A DNA stretch of 64,000 nucleotides, from positions 5,153,501 through 5,217,500 of the forward strand of contig NC_088303.1 in assembly GCF_032854445.1 (NCBI RefSeq), in the 5' to 3' direction. This document shows, in pieces, positions 50,096 through 62,329 of the stretch; positions within the stretch are counted from its first letter, which is position 1; every line of letters starts with the position of its first letter. The notes beneath the pieces were generated by a model that saw only the letters and a program-made list of their open reading frames with translations, did no database searches and had not been told where the DNA came from. Source of the DNA: Liolophura sinensis (lineage: Eukaryota; Mollusca; Polyplacophora; Chitonida; Chitonidae). A program made the position numbers and the translations under genes.

Positions 50096-50283
50096 ACATT
50101 CATTTGGACCAACTGATTCATGGTATTAAATTTGCATTACATTCAAATGGATTCTCTCAAAGCTAATGACAAAAAAAATAAAGCATTGCTTTTAATTCCT
50201 AAATGCCACTCTTGAATTTTATAACAACAAAAAAAATTAAAATTTCACTGGACAATAATTGGATGATTTTGGTTTATTCTTCA

Positions 50284-53200
50284 TCAGATAACTCTCTTCA
50301 TTTCATTTGGAAACAATTCCTTGAGAAGTTCTTTCTTGTTCACTTTCCCAATAGGGCTCCTTGGCATCGCAGGCAGGACTTTCATCACAGTTGGAATCTG
50401 ATAAGCTGCCATCTTGTCCTTGGCCCATTCTCGGATAGACTCGAGGGAGATAACTGTGTCATCTCTAAACACCACCACCAGGGCAACTCGCTGACCCCAT
50501 GTGATATCCGGCAGGCCCACAACTGCGCAGTCTATAATATTGGGATGTGCCAGTAGATGGCGTTCTACGTCTAATGCGCTGATCTTATAACCACCACTTT
50601 TGATGACATCAACAGAAGTTCGGCCTATAATTCTGTACACTCCCTTCTCAAACACAGCGGTATCACCTACAAAATTGAGTGGACATAAAACATTTTTTAC
50701 ATTTAACTCATCTCGTTGGTAACAACAAATTAATTTTCCATTTTTATTTCTCTTCATTTGTGAGATTATGACAGAAGTCACACCTGGCATCTGGTGAGAA
50801 TTCCACGAGCTAAAGCTATCTGAAAATCAAGTTTAGAGGCCACATGCACAGGAAGTTACCACCTCAGTCGAACCTCAGTGTTAGACAAAACTTGTCCAAG
50901 CCAATGAGTGCATGAAACAAATTACAAGTCAAACCCAAAGGCTGACATAAATTTTAATGGCCTTTGGCTCATAAATCATGTCACAAAAAGACAAAATAAT
51001 TTAGACAACATTAACAAAAGAAATTTAGTTTACAAATTTTAGTGAAAGTGGCTCCAGGTGTTCGTGTTGTGTCCATTGTGGTATTTAACCTTTTCTGTTG
51101 GTAATGAGACGACTGACCTGTTTTAAACCAGCCATCTTTACTGAAGGCTGCCTGGGTCTCCTCAGGCCTGTTGTAATATTCTTTGAACACCCCAGATCCT
51201 TTCACCAACAGTTCCCCCTGCTCGCCCTCAAAACCTACAAAACAAGTGATACAACTATTATCTTAATGTGCTTATAGCTGATGAAAAGATACAAGCTCTG
51301 AGAAAAATCATGAACAAGAAAAACAAACCTGTTAATAATGGCAACCCACCCTGACAAGACAGCCCACCCAGACATGACACCCCTCCCAAACATGACACCC
51401 TACACAGACATAACAGCTCATCCTGCATGACATCCCACCCAGATATAACATCCCACCCAGACATGACAACCCATCCAAACAACACCTCACCCAGACATGA
51501 CACTTCACTCAGACACGACACCCCACCAAGGCATGACACCCCACCCAGACATGACATCCCACTCAGACAATGCACCCACCCAGACATAACACCTCATTTA
51601 GTTCTGTTTTAAAACTTTAGCCTGACACCCAAGTTGGCTGTACCTGGTATGGTGTGACTCCCCCTGGTGTTTCCTCGCGTGATGACATCATATCCATACT
51701 CCGCATACACGTTGTTCCTGGCTATGCAGACCTCTACCCCAGGCATGGGTGTCCCAACGGAACCTGAAAGTACACAACATCCACTTCAGCAAAATACACA
51801 CCTTTTATCTAGTGTCTGGACACCAGGGTTTGTAGCAGCTTCAAGCAACACCATTGCCTGTTTATCTGCTCACTGCTTCTTAAAACAGGCAATCCTTTGC
51901 TTTCTTACATGATGCTAAATTTTCTCCTGTGACATCACCTGTCAAAGCACACAGGTATGTGAATGTTACCTGGGACCCTGGGTCCATGGAGGGGGTTACT
52001 GAGGGCCATTCCTATCTCCGTCATCCCGTATCTCTCCAGCAGACGGTGTCCTGTTATCTCCTCCCACCTGTCCATGATTGGCTGAGGCAGGGCAGCTGAT
52101 CCACTCACCATCAACCTGGCCACAGGATCAGACTATTATTGACAGACCCACAAGTTAGGAATTATACACCACAGCAGTGTCTAATAGGCCAAACCAGTTT
52201 GAATTTTGGGGGAAATTTTCAATGCCATCCTTAAAAAATTCTTTATAGATCCTACCCAAAAAATGCGAAAGGGAATTTTATTTATTTATCCTGACTAATG
52301 AAAATTTCAATAAATACAATTTTGGAGGGTAACACATTTGAGATAATTTTTCTTCATTTACATACAGGTACCTATTATACATATTTTCTTTGGATTTGGA
52401 ATGCTAGTTTTGTGTTTACCTTATCCGCGACATGCAAGAAGACCTGACGTATTCCTTCATCCAGCGTGACCCACGACCCCGATTAATCCGTGTGTCATAG
52501 TTTTCTATCAGTTTGGCATACACTGTGGGCACAGCCATAAAAAGGTTGATTCGCTGGGAATTGTTGCCCGCCACGGGATTCAGCAGTCTTGACCATACCT
52601 GAAGGAAAGCAGGCAATTATTTACGTGCATGCAGTTAGGTCTATTCTGTCAGGTATATATCAATAATATATATACTCTTTATTTTCCAGCAACCTGTGGA
52701 CGGTGGTGCACTTCCCCTGGGCTGTGGTTGGTTTCCTCCAACCACAATGGGGGCTGCGGTCATATAAGTAAAATAAATCTTGAGAGCAGCATAAAAAATC
52801 AATCAAATACATCAATAAATATTATTTGATTGTTGTTTAATGCCATAATGAAGAATTCTTCACTTCAGCTATGGCAGCCAGTTTTGTGAGTGGAGGAACT
52901 TCAGTTCCCAGAGTAAACCACAAACCGCTGGTGAGTTACTAGTGATCTATGTCATACTGGTGAAAGGCATGTACTGTATGGAAAACTCCCTTTCAAGGTC
53001 ACCCAAGAGAATACCATAGAATGTTTAAAGTAAAAGATAGCTAAAATATGAAGTACGTTTCATCATACAGACAACTGAAAACTATTCCTAAAAATACTTT
53101 CATTAATTTTTATGAGTGTTGAAAGGCATTAAAATATTTGAATTCTATGGTGGGTTTTATGAGCCATACTGACGGTATCTAGGATCTCTGACATCACATC

Positions 53201-56200
53201 AGCTCTATGGTGGGCTTTCCATGAGCCATACTGACGGCATCTAGGATCTCTGACATCACATCAGCTCTATGGTGGGTTTTCCATGAGCCATACTGACGGT
53301 ATCTAGGATCCCTGACATCACATCAGCTCTATGGTGGGCTTACCATGAGCCATACTGATGGTATCCAGGAACTCTGACATCACATCAGCTCTATGGTGGG
53401 CTTTCCATGAGCCATACTGACCGTATCTAGGATCTCTGACATCACATCAGCTCTATGGTGGGCTTACCATGAGCCATACTGACGGTATCTAGGATCTCTG
53501 ACATCACATCAGCTCTATGGTGGGCTTACCATGAGCCATACTGACGGCATCTAGGATCTCTGACATCACATCAGCTCCATGGTGAGCTTACCATGAGCCA
53601 TACTGACGGTATCTGGGATCTCTGACATCACATCAGCTCCATGGTGGGCTTACCATGAGCCATACTGACGGTATCTAGGATCTCTGACATCACATCAGCT
53701 CTATGGTGAGCTTACCATGAGCCATACTGACGGTATCTAGGATCTCTGACGTCACATCAGCTCTATGGTGGGCTTACTATGAGCCATACTGACGGTATCT
53801 AGGATCTCTGACATCACATCAGCTCTATGGTCAGCTTACCACGAGCCATACTGACAGTATCTAGAATCTCTGACATCACATCAGCTCTATGGTGGGCTTA
53901 CCATGAGCCATACTGACGGTATCTAGGATCTCTGACATCACATCAGCTCTATGGTGAGCTTACCATGAGCCATACTGACGGTATCTAGGATCTCTGACGT
54001 CACATCAGCTCTATGGTGGGCTTACTATGAGCCATACTGACGGTATCTAGGATCTCTGACATCACATCAGCTCTATGGTCAGCTTACCACGAGCCATACT
54101 GACAGTATCTAGGATCTCTGACATCACATCAGCTCTATGGTGGGCTTACCATGAGCCATACTGATGGTATCTAGGATCTGTGACATCACATCAGCTCTAT
54201 GGTGAGCTTACCATGAGCCATACTGACAGTATCTAGGATCTCTGACATTACATCAGCTCTATGGTGGGCTTACCATGAGCCATACTGATGGTATCTAGGA
54301 TCTCTGACATCACATCAGCTCTATGGTGGGCTTACTATGAGCCATACTGATGGTATCTAGGAACTCTGACATCACATCAGCTCTATAGTGAGCTTACCAT
54401 GAGCCATACTGACGGTATCTAGGATCTCTGACATCACATCAGCTCTATGGTGGGCTTACCATGAGCCATACTGACGGTATCTAGGATCTCTGACATCACA
54501 TCAGCTCCATGGTGGGCTTACCATGGGCCATACTGACGGTATCTAGGATCTCTGACATCACATCAGCTCTATGGTGGGCTTACCATGAGCCATACTGACG
54601 GTATCTAGGATCTCTGACATCTCTGACATCACATCAGCTCTATGGTCAGCTTACTATGAGCCATACTGACGGTATCTAGGATCTCTGACGTCACAGCAGC
54701 TCTATGGTCAGCTTACCATGAGCCATACTGACCGTATCTGGGATCTCTGACATTACATCAGCTCTATGGTGGGCTTTCCATGAGCCATACTGATCGTATC
54801 TAGGATCTCTGACGTCACATCAGCTCTATGGTGGGCTTTCCATGAGCCATACTGTTGGTATCTAGGAACTCTGACATCACATCAGCTCTACGGTGGGCTT
54901 TCCATGAGCCATACTGACAGTATCTAGGATCTCTGACATCACATCAGCTCTATGGTGAGCTTACCATGAGCCATACTGACGGTATCTAGGATCTCTGACA
55001 TCACATCAGCTCTATGGTGGGCTTACCATGAGCCATACTGACGGTATCTAGGATCTCTGACATCACATCAGCTCTATGGTGAGCTTACCATGAGCCATAC
55101 TGACGGCATCTAGGATCTCTGACGTCACATCAGCTCTATGGTGGGCTTACTATGAGCCATACTGACGGTATCTAGGATCTCTGACATCACATCAGCTCTA
55201 TGGTCAGCTTACCATGAGCCATACTGACAGTATCTAGGATCTCTGACGTCACATCAGCTCTATGGTGGGCTTACCATGAGCCATACTGACGGTATCTAGG
55301 ATCTGTGACATCACATCAGCTCTATGGTGAGCTTACCATGAGCCATACTGACAGTATCTAGGATCTCTGACATTACATCAGCTCTATGGTGGGCTTACCA
55401 TGAGCCATACTGACGGTATCTAGGATCTCTGACATCACATCAGCTCCATGGTGGGCTTACCATGAGCCATACTGACGGTATCTAGGATCTCTGACATCAC
55501 ATCAGCTCTATGGTGGGCTTTCTATGAGCCATACTGACCGTATCTAGGATCTCTGACATCACATCAGCTCCATGGTGAGCTTACCATGAGCCATACTGAC
55601 GGTATCTAGGATCTCTGACATCTCTGACATCACATCAGCTCTATGGTGAGCTTACCATGAGCCAGACTGACGGTATCTAGGATCTCTGACATCTCTGACA
55701 TCACATCAGCTCTATGGTGAGCTTACTATGAGCCATACTGACGGTATCTAGGATCTCTAACGTCACATCAGCTCTATGGTGAGCTTACCATGAGCCATAC
55801 TGACCGTATCTAGGATCTCTGACATTACATCAGCTCTATGGTGGGCTTTCCATGAGCCATACTGACGGTATCTAGGATCTCTGACATCACATCAGCTCCA
55901 TGGTGGGCTTACCATGAGCCATACTGATGGTATCTAGGAACTCTGACATCACATCAGCTCTATGGTGGGCTTACTATGAGCCATACTGATGGTATCTAGG
56001 AACTCTGACATCACATCAGCTCTATGGTGGGCTTACCATGAGCCATACTGATGGTATCTAGGAACTCTGATATCACATTAGCTCTATGGTGAGCTTACCA
56101 TGAGCCATACTGATGGTATCTAGGATCTCTGACATCGCATCAGCTTTATGGTGAGCTTACCATGAGCCATACTGATGGTATCTAGGATCTCTGACATCAC

Positions 56201-59001
56201 ATCAGCTCTATGGTGGGCTTACTATGAGCCATACTGATGGTATCTAGGAACTCTGACAACACATCAGCTCTATGGTGAGCTTACCATGAGCCATACTGAT
56301 GGTATCTAGGATCTCTGACATCACATCAGCACTATGGTGAGCTTACCATGAGCCATACTGACGGTATCTAGGATCGCTGACATCACATCACCTTTTTTTC
56401 CTGATGTTCACCAGAAGGAAGGAATTTTTGAGAACATTATTTCAGCAATGTTTTACTCATAGGTAAAAGAGTTATTCCAACATTCGGTGTCATGATTACA
56501 GTTGGAAAAAGTTCCTGTGACGTCAGAGTTCCTAAACTCTGATAATATGGTCCTTAAAGCCCACCGTAGAATTCAAATGTTTGAATGCCGCTTCACAAAA
56601 ATCTATAAAAAAATAAATGAAATTATATTTATGCATAGTTTTAAATGGTCTATTTAGTGATGCCTACGTTGATTTTTATATGTTTTTTCCTTTCAAGCCA
56701 ACAAGACCCTGAGAACAATGGATTATACCCATGAAAACACAAGGGAGATAAATGTAAGTCTTGTGCAACAACCATAAAACAGGGAGAGAACTCCGTCCCT
56801 GTAAGTCCAAAACAACCAGACAGCGATACATATACATCACACAATCACCAGATGAAATGTTACTACCCTAATTCTTCAACCTTTTCGAGCAGCTTTCAGT
56901 TAAATTTATGCTCGTTTCAGGACACAAAACCACCCCAATTTCAGGAATTCACAAGAAGTATAATTTCATCAGTCTACACAGAATAATGCCCTTAGAATTT
57001 ACTTGAATAAACACCTTGCAAACATGTAGAAAGGTCGAATTAATTTATTTATTTGATTGGTGTTTTACAGCGTACTCAAAAATATTTCACTTATACGACA
57101 GCGGCCAACATTATGGTGGGTGGAAACCGGGCACAGTCCGGGGAAAACCCACAACCGTCCGCAGGTTGCTGACAGACCATCCCACATGCAGCCTGAGAGG
57201 AAGCCAGCATGAGCTAGACATGAACTCACAGTGTCCGCACTGGTGAGAGACTCCTGGGTCATTACGCTGTGCTAGCGCGCTAACCAACTAAGCCATGGAG
57301 GCCCCCACAGAAAGGTCGAAGAATTATAATATAACATGACTTGTCCTCTCAAGATTATCTGAGCTGTTTTCAATACAGGGATCAAAACCTTTCCTCATAT
57401 TTTCTTCACATTACACAAGCAATATGTAATAATACAAATTAATTACATAATTTATAATAATCGTTTCCACAGGACATACCATATTAGCATCAAACTTTGG
57501 CAGCATTATGCAGGTGGCTCCACAATGAAGAGGGGTGACCAAGGTATTAATTATCCCATGGGTGTGATGCAGAGGCAGCACATGTAGTATGACATCAGAT
57601 GCTCTCCACTCCCAGGCATGTATCATGGACTCTACCGCTGAATACACATTTCCAAAAGTCAATACTACACCCTGTAATTAGGTACAAAATTAAAATAAAA
57701 AGAAACCACAGTATTTTGAAAGTCTAATGAAAAGCTTCACTTTACAAGGCTAATTTTATTACTTCCTACAAAGAGGTTACGTTTTTGCTAGTGTTTATGT
57801 GCCTGAATGTCTCTTTGTGCTTGTCTGTTGGCAGCTCTGCAGAACAAATAATACATAACAAATAAATTTTAATAAAATATTTTTTACAGACTGGGCTTAC
57901 AACCAATATATTAAATTTTGGTGTTAATCCAGGCCCGGACAAAATGGACATCATTTTACTGAAAACAGATGAAATGGCCAAAAACTTGAACTTGACATGT
58001 AAGTCATCCTGGCAAAACCATGCACCAGACACATGGTCATAGCAGGTCATGGATTTCAATTCAATAAGAATCAATGAAAAAGTTTTGAAAGGTAAAAAAA
58101 GTGTAGAAAACGGATTACAGACTGACTGACAGACTGACAGATGAGACAGAAACCTACTGCCCTCTGCAGTACAGGAAGGGAACTACTAAATATATCTTAC
58201 ATGTGGCATGAGGTTGTTTATTAGTTATACTCCATATTTTTGACTCCACTTTACCTTGGGCCTTCCAGTTGTACCACTGGTGTAAACAATCATTGCTGGA
58301 ATCCGTTTGTAACTATTGTTCATCAGCAAATCATCAAATCTATTTTTCAAGCGTAATCTGCGCACTTTTTTCACAACCACATCAGTTTGGAACCATTCAT
58401 TGTCTGCTGGCAGATAACCTGAACTTATGGAAGCTGTTGACAAAACTTTAATAGGTATGTTTGTCCTTTGGGCCAGTTCCTTTCCAATGTTTGTGAACTC
58501 TTCTGACACGATTATCGACGAACACTGAGAGTCCGTCACGAAATATTCCAGTTCGCTAACCGGATGTGTCTTACACAGTGGCACCACCACGCCCCCAGCC
58601 ATCCAAACTGACCACTGACCAATCACATAAGAGCCGTCATTGCCACACAGTAATGCGACACGGTCACTGGTCAGATGTTCTCTGCCATACAACTGCTGGA
58701 CTTCTTTGGACAAGACAGCACTATAGTGTAACAAATCAGCATAGCTGAAGACTTTGTGACAATCTATCAAAGCTGTTTTGCTAAGGAAATTTTCTGCCCT
58801 CAAAAATACAGGAGTAACCAGATTCTGTCGCTTAGTGCTATACACTGGCCGACTGTAGCCACGTTGGTTTCCATGGAAACCCCAAATTAAACACGCTGAT
58901 GGCTGAACAAGTCTGTGTGGTCTATCACATTTCAGGAGACGAAGAATGTTTAAGCACATTTCCTGATATCCACACATCCTCTTAGAGCCATGCAACATCA
59001 T
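50284..59001 (-). CDS. ACSF3: Mitochondrial malonyl-CoA/acyl-CoA synthetase (ACSF3), complete
   Basis: Activates malonate (and methylmalonate) to the CoA ester in the mitochondrial matrix, feeding mitochondrial fatty acid synthesis in known species. Coding exons on the minus strand: 59001-58255, 57671-57480, 52598-52420, 52115-51970, 51763-51644, 51234-51118 and 50666-50284. All phases agree, giving 1884 nt, 627 aa (human 576). The N-terminus is rich in basic residues and poor in acidic ones, as expected of a mitochondrial presequence. Adenylation motifs: [12 protein letters not shown] (about 238-249), [10 protein letters not shown] (280-289), [11 protein letters not shown] (402-412), DGWFKTGD (about 495-502), [16 protein letters not shown] (515-530) and the catalytic-lysine motif [10 protein letters not shown] (Lys608). 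A pyrimidine-rich AG at 59034 suggests a non-coding 5' exon upstream. I took the first ATG after it, which is followed directly by a second ATG. Coding intron 2 is 4.9 kb and holds the 62-bp array. Confidence 0.96.
51345..51602. repeat. 18-20 bp minisatellite in ACSF3
   Basis: Tandem degenerate copies of CACCCAGACATGACACCC in the intron between the exons at 51234 and 51644. A minus-strand 109-aa frame ([13 protein letters not shown]-like) is a by-product. Confidence 0.88.
52687..52820 (+). mobile_element. Family A SINE 3' half
   Basis: CCAGCAACCTGTGGACGGTG, then GGTTTCCTCCAACCACAATG and an AATCAATCAAATACATCAAT tail. The head is missing. It lies just upstream of ACSF3 coding exon 3. Confidence 0.75.
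53020..56690. mobile_element. TIR element carrying the 62-bp array (DNA transposon or MITE-like)
   Basis: The sequence left of the array (AAAACTATTCC at about 53079, TTTCATTAATTTTTATGAG, GGCATTAAAATATTTGAATT then CTATGGTGGG) reappears inverted to its right. There the reverse complement from about 56645 inward reads AAAACTATGCATAAA, TTTCATTTATTTTTTTATAG, then GGCATTCAAACATTTGAATT and CTACGGTGGG. Similarity covers at least about 80 bp per arm and probably more outward. Outer ends and target duplication were not resolved, so the limits are approximate. No transposase frame was seen. Confidence 0.7.
53147..56392. repeat. 62-bp satellite array, about 52 copies, in ACSF3 coding intron 2
   Basis: Unit: ATCAGCTCTATGGTGGGCTT, ACCATGAGCCATACTGACGG, TATCTAGGATCTCTGACATC, AC. 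Copies are 90% or more alike, with shared variants (GGTGAGC or GGTCAGC for GGTGGGC, GACGTCAC for GACATCAC). A few copies have a 9-bp duplication (TCTGACATC). It is the longest array in the window. The unit matches the inner part of the flanking inverted repeats. Confidence 0.97.
57040..57308 (-). mobile_element. tRNA-derived SINE, family A, with 12-bp target duplication
   Basis: Full-length copy with head (TTGGTTAGCGCGCTAGC on minus) and tail. Perfect direct repeat AGAAAGGTCGAA at 57028-57039 and 57309-57320. It lies in ACSF3 coding intron 2, about 170 bp from the exon at 57480. Confidence 0.93.
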
Positions 59002-60300
59002 AATGTTCAGGACTGGATGTATTTTTGTAAAAGCTAAAAAGGAAGAAAAAAAGTTAGACATGTACATTAAAAAATGACATCACAGCAAAACAATACTTCA
59101 TTTATCGAATGGATGGGTGTTCAGCACTCTACTGAGAAATATTTCATTTATATATGTATTTATATGGCTGGTCAGGTTTATGACTGGAAGGAGTCCCGAG
59201 ATCTTAGAGGTAAACAACCATCTGTATCTGGCCACATATTTGCCAGATCTGCTACCAAAAGCCACATCCACAGCACCTAATGCCATCGTGGCCTCTTGGC
59301 GAGGATAACTCATTGTGGGCCAAGCAAAAGCAGGGTGAAATCTCTCAAAAAGTTGATTCGAGTAGCCAAGTGACTTTAACTATAAATAATGCCCCTTAGT
59401 TGAATGTTTTGTTTACCATACATGGGTTAATCATTGAATGAATGGACTCCTAGCTATTTATTATACACTAAACATTACACAATATGAGATGACAATGACC
59501 GATCAAGTGAGAGAGTCTGACACTGGAAGGAACACCAGCTGTTTGAAAAGAATACATCTTTCGTGGATGTAACAGGTTAAGAATTAGCAAACATGAGTTT
59601 GCCTTTAAACTGATTTTATGCCCTCCAAAGATGATAACCCGATAAACATGCAAAACCCCGCTAGTCGTTTAGATCAAGTGCAAGTACTACTGAATTGAAG
59701 AACAGTAAACAGAATCTTGCTATCATGACAACCAAGAGGAAATTTCTTTCTCCCTACACCCATTGGAGTACACCTTTCACTTACTGCCTCTTAGCGTACT
59801 GTGTAGGCCTAATGTAAACCCAAGGATGCAGCAAGGAAAACCCCGCTAGTCGTTTAGATCAAATGCCAGTACTACTGAACTGAAGAACAGTAAACACTAT
59901 CTCGTTATCATGACAACCAGAGGTAATCTCTTTCTCCACACACCTACTGGAGTACACCTTTCACTTACTGCCTCTTAGTGTACTGTGTAATATAGGCCTA
60001 CAAAGTACAAGACTACATAAATACACAAGGCTACGATACATGCAAATTCACATGCAAATTCACGTGCAAAGCCAAGGCCGTTAAATGTAAGGCAGTCCAA
60101 AATACAAAAGCCGCTCTCTTACAAAATGTATTATATCCACGTACATGTATAACTTCCTTCGAGTGCTCTGTCATCAACTGTTTTAACTGTACTTAGTTCT
60201 GCACAGTAAAGGACAGAGGCAAAGTTGTATCCACTACACCCTCGTAAAGCGAAACCGGCGCACAGGGCGCAGACATCTTGGCTGTTGCTTTATGGGAGCG
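59002..60300 (-). promoter_or_regulatory. ACSF3 upstream region (5' UTR exon and promoter expected here)
   Basis: The acceptor at 59034 implies an upstream non-coding exon. A more GC- and CpG-rich patch at about 60225-60300 contains CCAAGATGTCTGCG on the minus strand, a context often seen near initiation sites. Neither the exon nor the start site is proven. A 160-bp duplication sits between. Confidence 0.35.
59652..59999. repeat. Direct duplication of about 160 bp
   Basis: 59652-59810 and 59837-59999 both begin AAAACCCCGCTAGTCGTTTA and both contain a GGAGTACACCTTTCACTTAC block followed by TGCCTCTTAG and TACTGTGTA. Copies are roughly 85% alike and 26 bp apart. Confidence 0.92.
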
Positions 60301-60309
60301 ATGACACGC

Positions 60310-60448
60310 CCACTGATTGTGTGCATGGCACTCATAGGCGCAGAAAAGCTGTGGGTCTCATGTCCCTAAGTATATATATGTTTGTTTCTTAGATACATGA
60401 GACCCACAGCTTTTCTGCGCCTATGAGTGCCATGTACACAATCAGTGG
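60310..60448. repeat. Fold-back with 61-bp arms and 17-nt AT-rich loop
   Basis: Arm 60310-60370 pairs with 60388-60448 with about three mismatches. The core TGGCACTCATAGGCGCAGAA, then AAGCTGTGGGTCTCATGT, is exact. The loop is TATATATATG plus TTTGTTT. It lies just upstream of the likely ACSF3 promoter patch. Confidence 0.95.
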
Positions 60449-61464
60449 ATATATATATATATTTGATTTGACATATTATATTAAATAAAAGAGAAGTGTG
60501 CATATGATGTCCGACATTCATATACCATTCGTAGTCCGTAAAAGGCGTTCCAAGTCGATAATCGCAAGATCCATTTCCAAAACAACGTTTAACACTAACC
60601 CCCAAAGACAAAGGTATGTAAGAAATTATACAAATCAGAAATGAAGCCGGTAACACACAAGAGAGAAGCGGTCATCAGTTTTCAATGATGCCGGGCAGAC
60701 AATGAATATTCCAGGCACGAATTCCATATCCATAAGTTCAAATTCGTATTCCGTGAATGAGTTCCAGGTCAAATAATTAAACAAGTATCTCAGTCGCGCT
60801 TTAATTGCAACTGTTCATAAAAGCATCATGCTGATGTAATAACCATGGCTACCTTTACGGCCCCTAGCCCCAAGTTAAGCGGTATTAGGCCTAAATACAG
60901 TTTGAAAATGACGAGCACATTTCTATTTGTAACACAAATACACACACTGTGCTTGTTTACTTGGTCGCTTTCGACATTATTTCGATCATTTCACAACAGT
61001 GTCTCCTTGTTTCAATATCCACATGTAATTTTGTAGTGCACCCTTACTGGATCAGTCACGCTGTGTCGCCAGTTCTCTATCTCAATGTTACGGAGCCGTA
61101 AAATGCACTGGCTAGCAGTGCATTTCAGTTCGCATTCCCAAAAATTAACCACCAAAGTAAAGTCAGAACTTTGGTTAAAGTAGCCTTTACGGGATTTAAC
61201 TGTGCAAAAAGTATTCGGAATGCTTATTGGCCTAAATGATGGCCAGCGAGAGCTCAAAGGGCCAGCGAGAGCTCAAACGACCCTGCGAGAGCTCAAACGG
61301 CCCTGCGAGATCCGCCAACCGCTTATTGCCTTTAACTCCAGTGGAGCAATAAGAGAGAGGGGAATAGGTAAAATTAAGTAAACCTGTTTGAAAAAGAAAA
61401 TTGTCATCGCGTTTGTGAGACTTTTCGGGCAACTTATACTAACGTCACATATCAAATTATCTGT

Positions 61465-61770
61465 ATACTTTACCCGGGATAAAGCACCCGTCTTTGACAA
61501 GTTAATGACGAACTTCCCCACATATAGAGGTATAGATATACAAGTACACACATCAAATTGATGTAAGAAGACGAGTGAACTTCAGCGAGCATTGTAGACT
61601 GCGCAAACAGCCCCAAGGGCAATGTCGAACGCTTACGTCACCAACGCCCCACAAGTTGTGAGAGCGGAGAAATCTGCAAATTCGCTGCCCAAGGCCTGGA
61701 TTTAACCCGACTCCCGTGTGTCCTATATAGCGACAGAAAGGCAGCCACTGGGCCAAATCCCGCTCCCCTG
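61465..61770 (-). mobile_element. tRNA-derived SINE, family C
   Basis: The minus-strand head GGGATTTGGCCCAGTGGCTG with GGGTTAAATCCAGGCC resembles A and B boxes. The 3' part matches 10575-10785 (TAAAGCACC, ACTTCCCCACA, TATAGATATAC). The region is CpG-richer than its surroundings. Confidence 0.65.
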
Positions 61771-61989
61771 CTTATGCATGCGTTATAGGCTTTATCAGGA
61801 AACTCAGTTTAACTACAATTACACTTGACCAGTATTAGCATGCACACTCATCTACATGTATATTTTCGCTTTTCTGATGTTCTCTCAGTGGTCTATGCTT
61901 ACATTGTATTTTTATTGTTTGTTGCTTTTCTATCTATTTCAGGTAAGTCAAAAAAGCACAACTCACATAAAAATAACGTCATATAAAGA

Positions 61990-62225
61990 CGTTGCCAATT
62001 CCATCCCATCAATATGCAAGGCGCCGCCTAGCAAACTCCATCCCACCAACATACAAGGCGCTGCCCAGCAAACTCCATTCAACCAACGTACAAGGCGCCG
62101 CCTAGCCAATTCCATCCCATCAATATGCAAGGCGCCGCCTAGCAAACTCCATCCCACCAATATACAAAGGCGCTGCCCAGCAAACTCCATTCAACCAATG
62201 TACAAGGCGCCACCCAGCTAAACCG
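61990..62225. repeat. 37-bp minisatellite with trimeric order
   Basis: Six copies of a 37-38 bp unit in the order A-B-C-A-B-C, where A starts ATGCAAGGCGCCGCCTAGCA, B starts ATACAAGGCGCTGCCCAGCA and C starts GTACAAGGCGCC. This makes a 111-bp higher-order unit. Echoes of the unit with a flanking CTGTTGCC(A/C)TGCATG block occur at about 62230-62320 and 62710-62770. Confidence 0.92.
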
Positions 62226-62329
62226 GCGCCTGTTGCCATGCATGTTAGACCACCGACAACACAAACACCATCCAACCATATACAAGGCATCCACAGAACC
62301 ATCGTGTGTTGCCCTGTATGTTATAAGTA

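Larger units (their letters stand above)
46960..50283. other. Intergenic region between converging PDCD5 and ACSF3 3' ends
   Basis: Contains the SINE-like pieces listed at 47958, 48770 and 49895. No conserved coding exon was recognised elsewhere. A minus-strand AATAAA overlaps 50273-50278, just 6 nt past the ACSF3 stop, and another candidate is near 49613. The real ACSF3 end is unknown. Confidence 0.5.

Noticed and set aside
53147-56392. CRISPR array or coding repeat protein
   Set aside because: Units are contiguous 62-bp copies without unique spacers, no frame stays open, and the host is a eukaryote.
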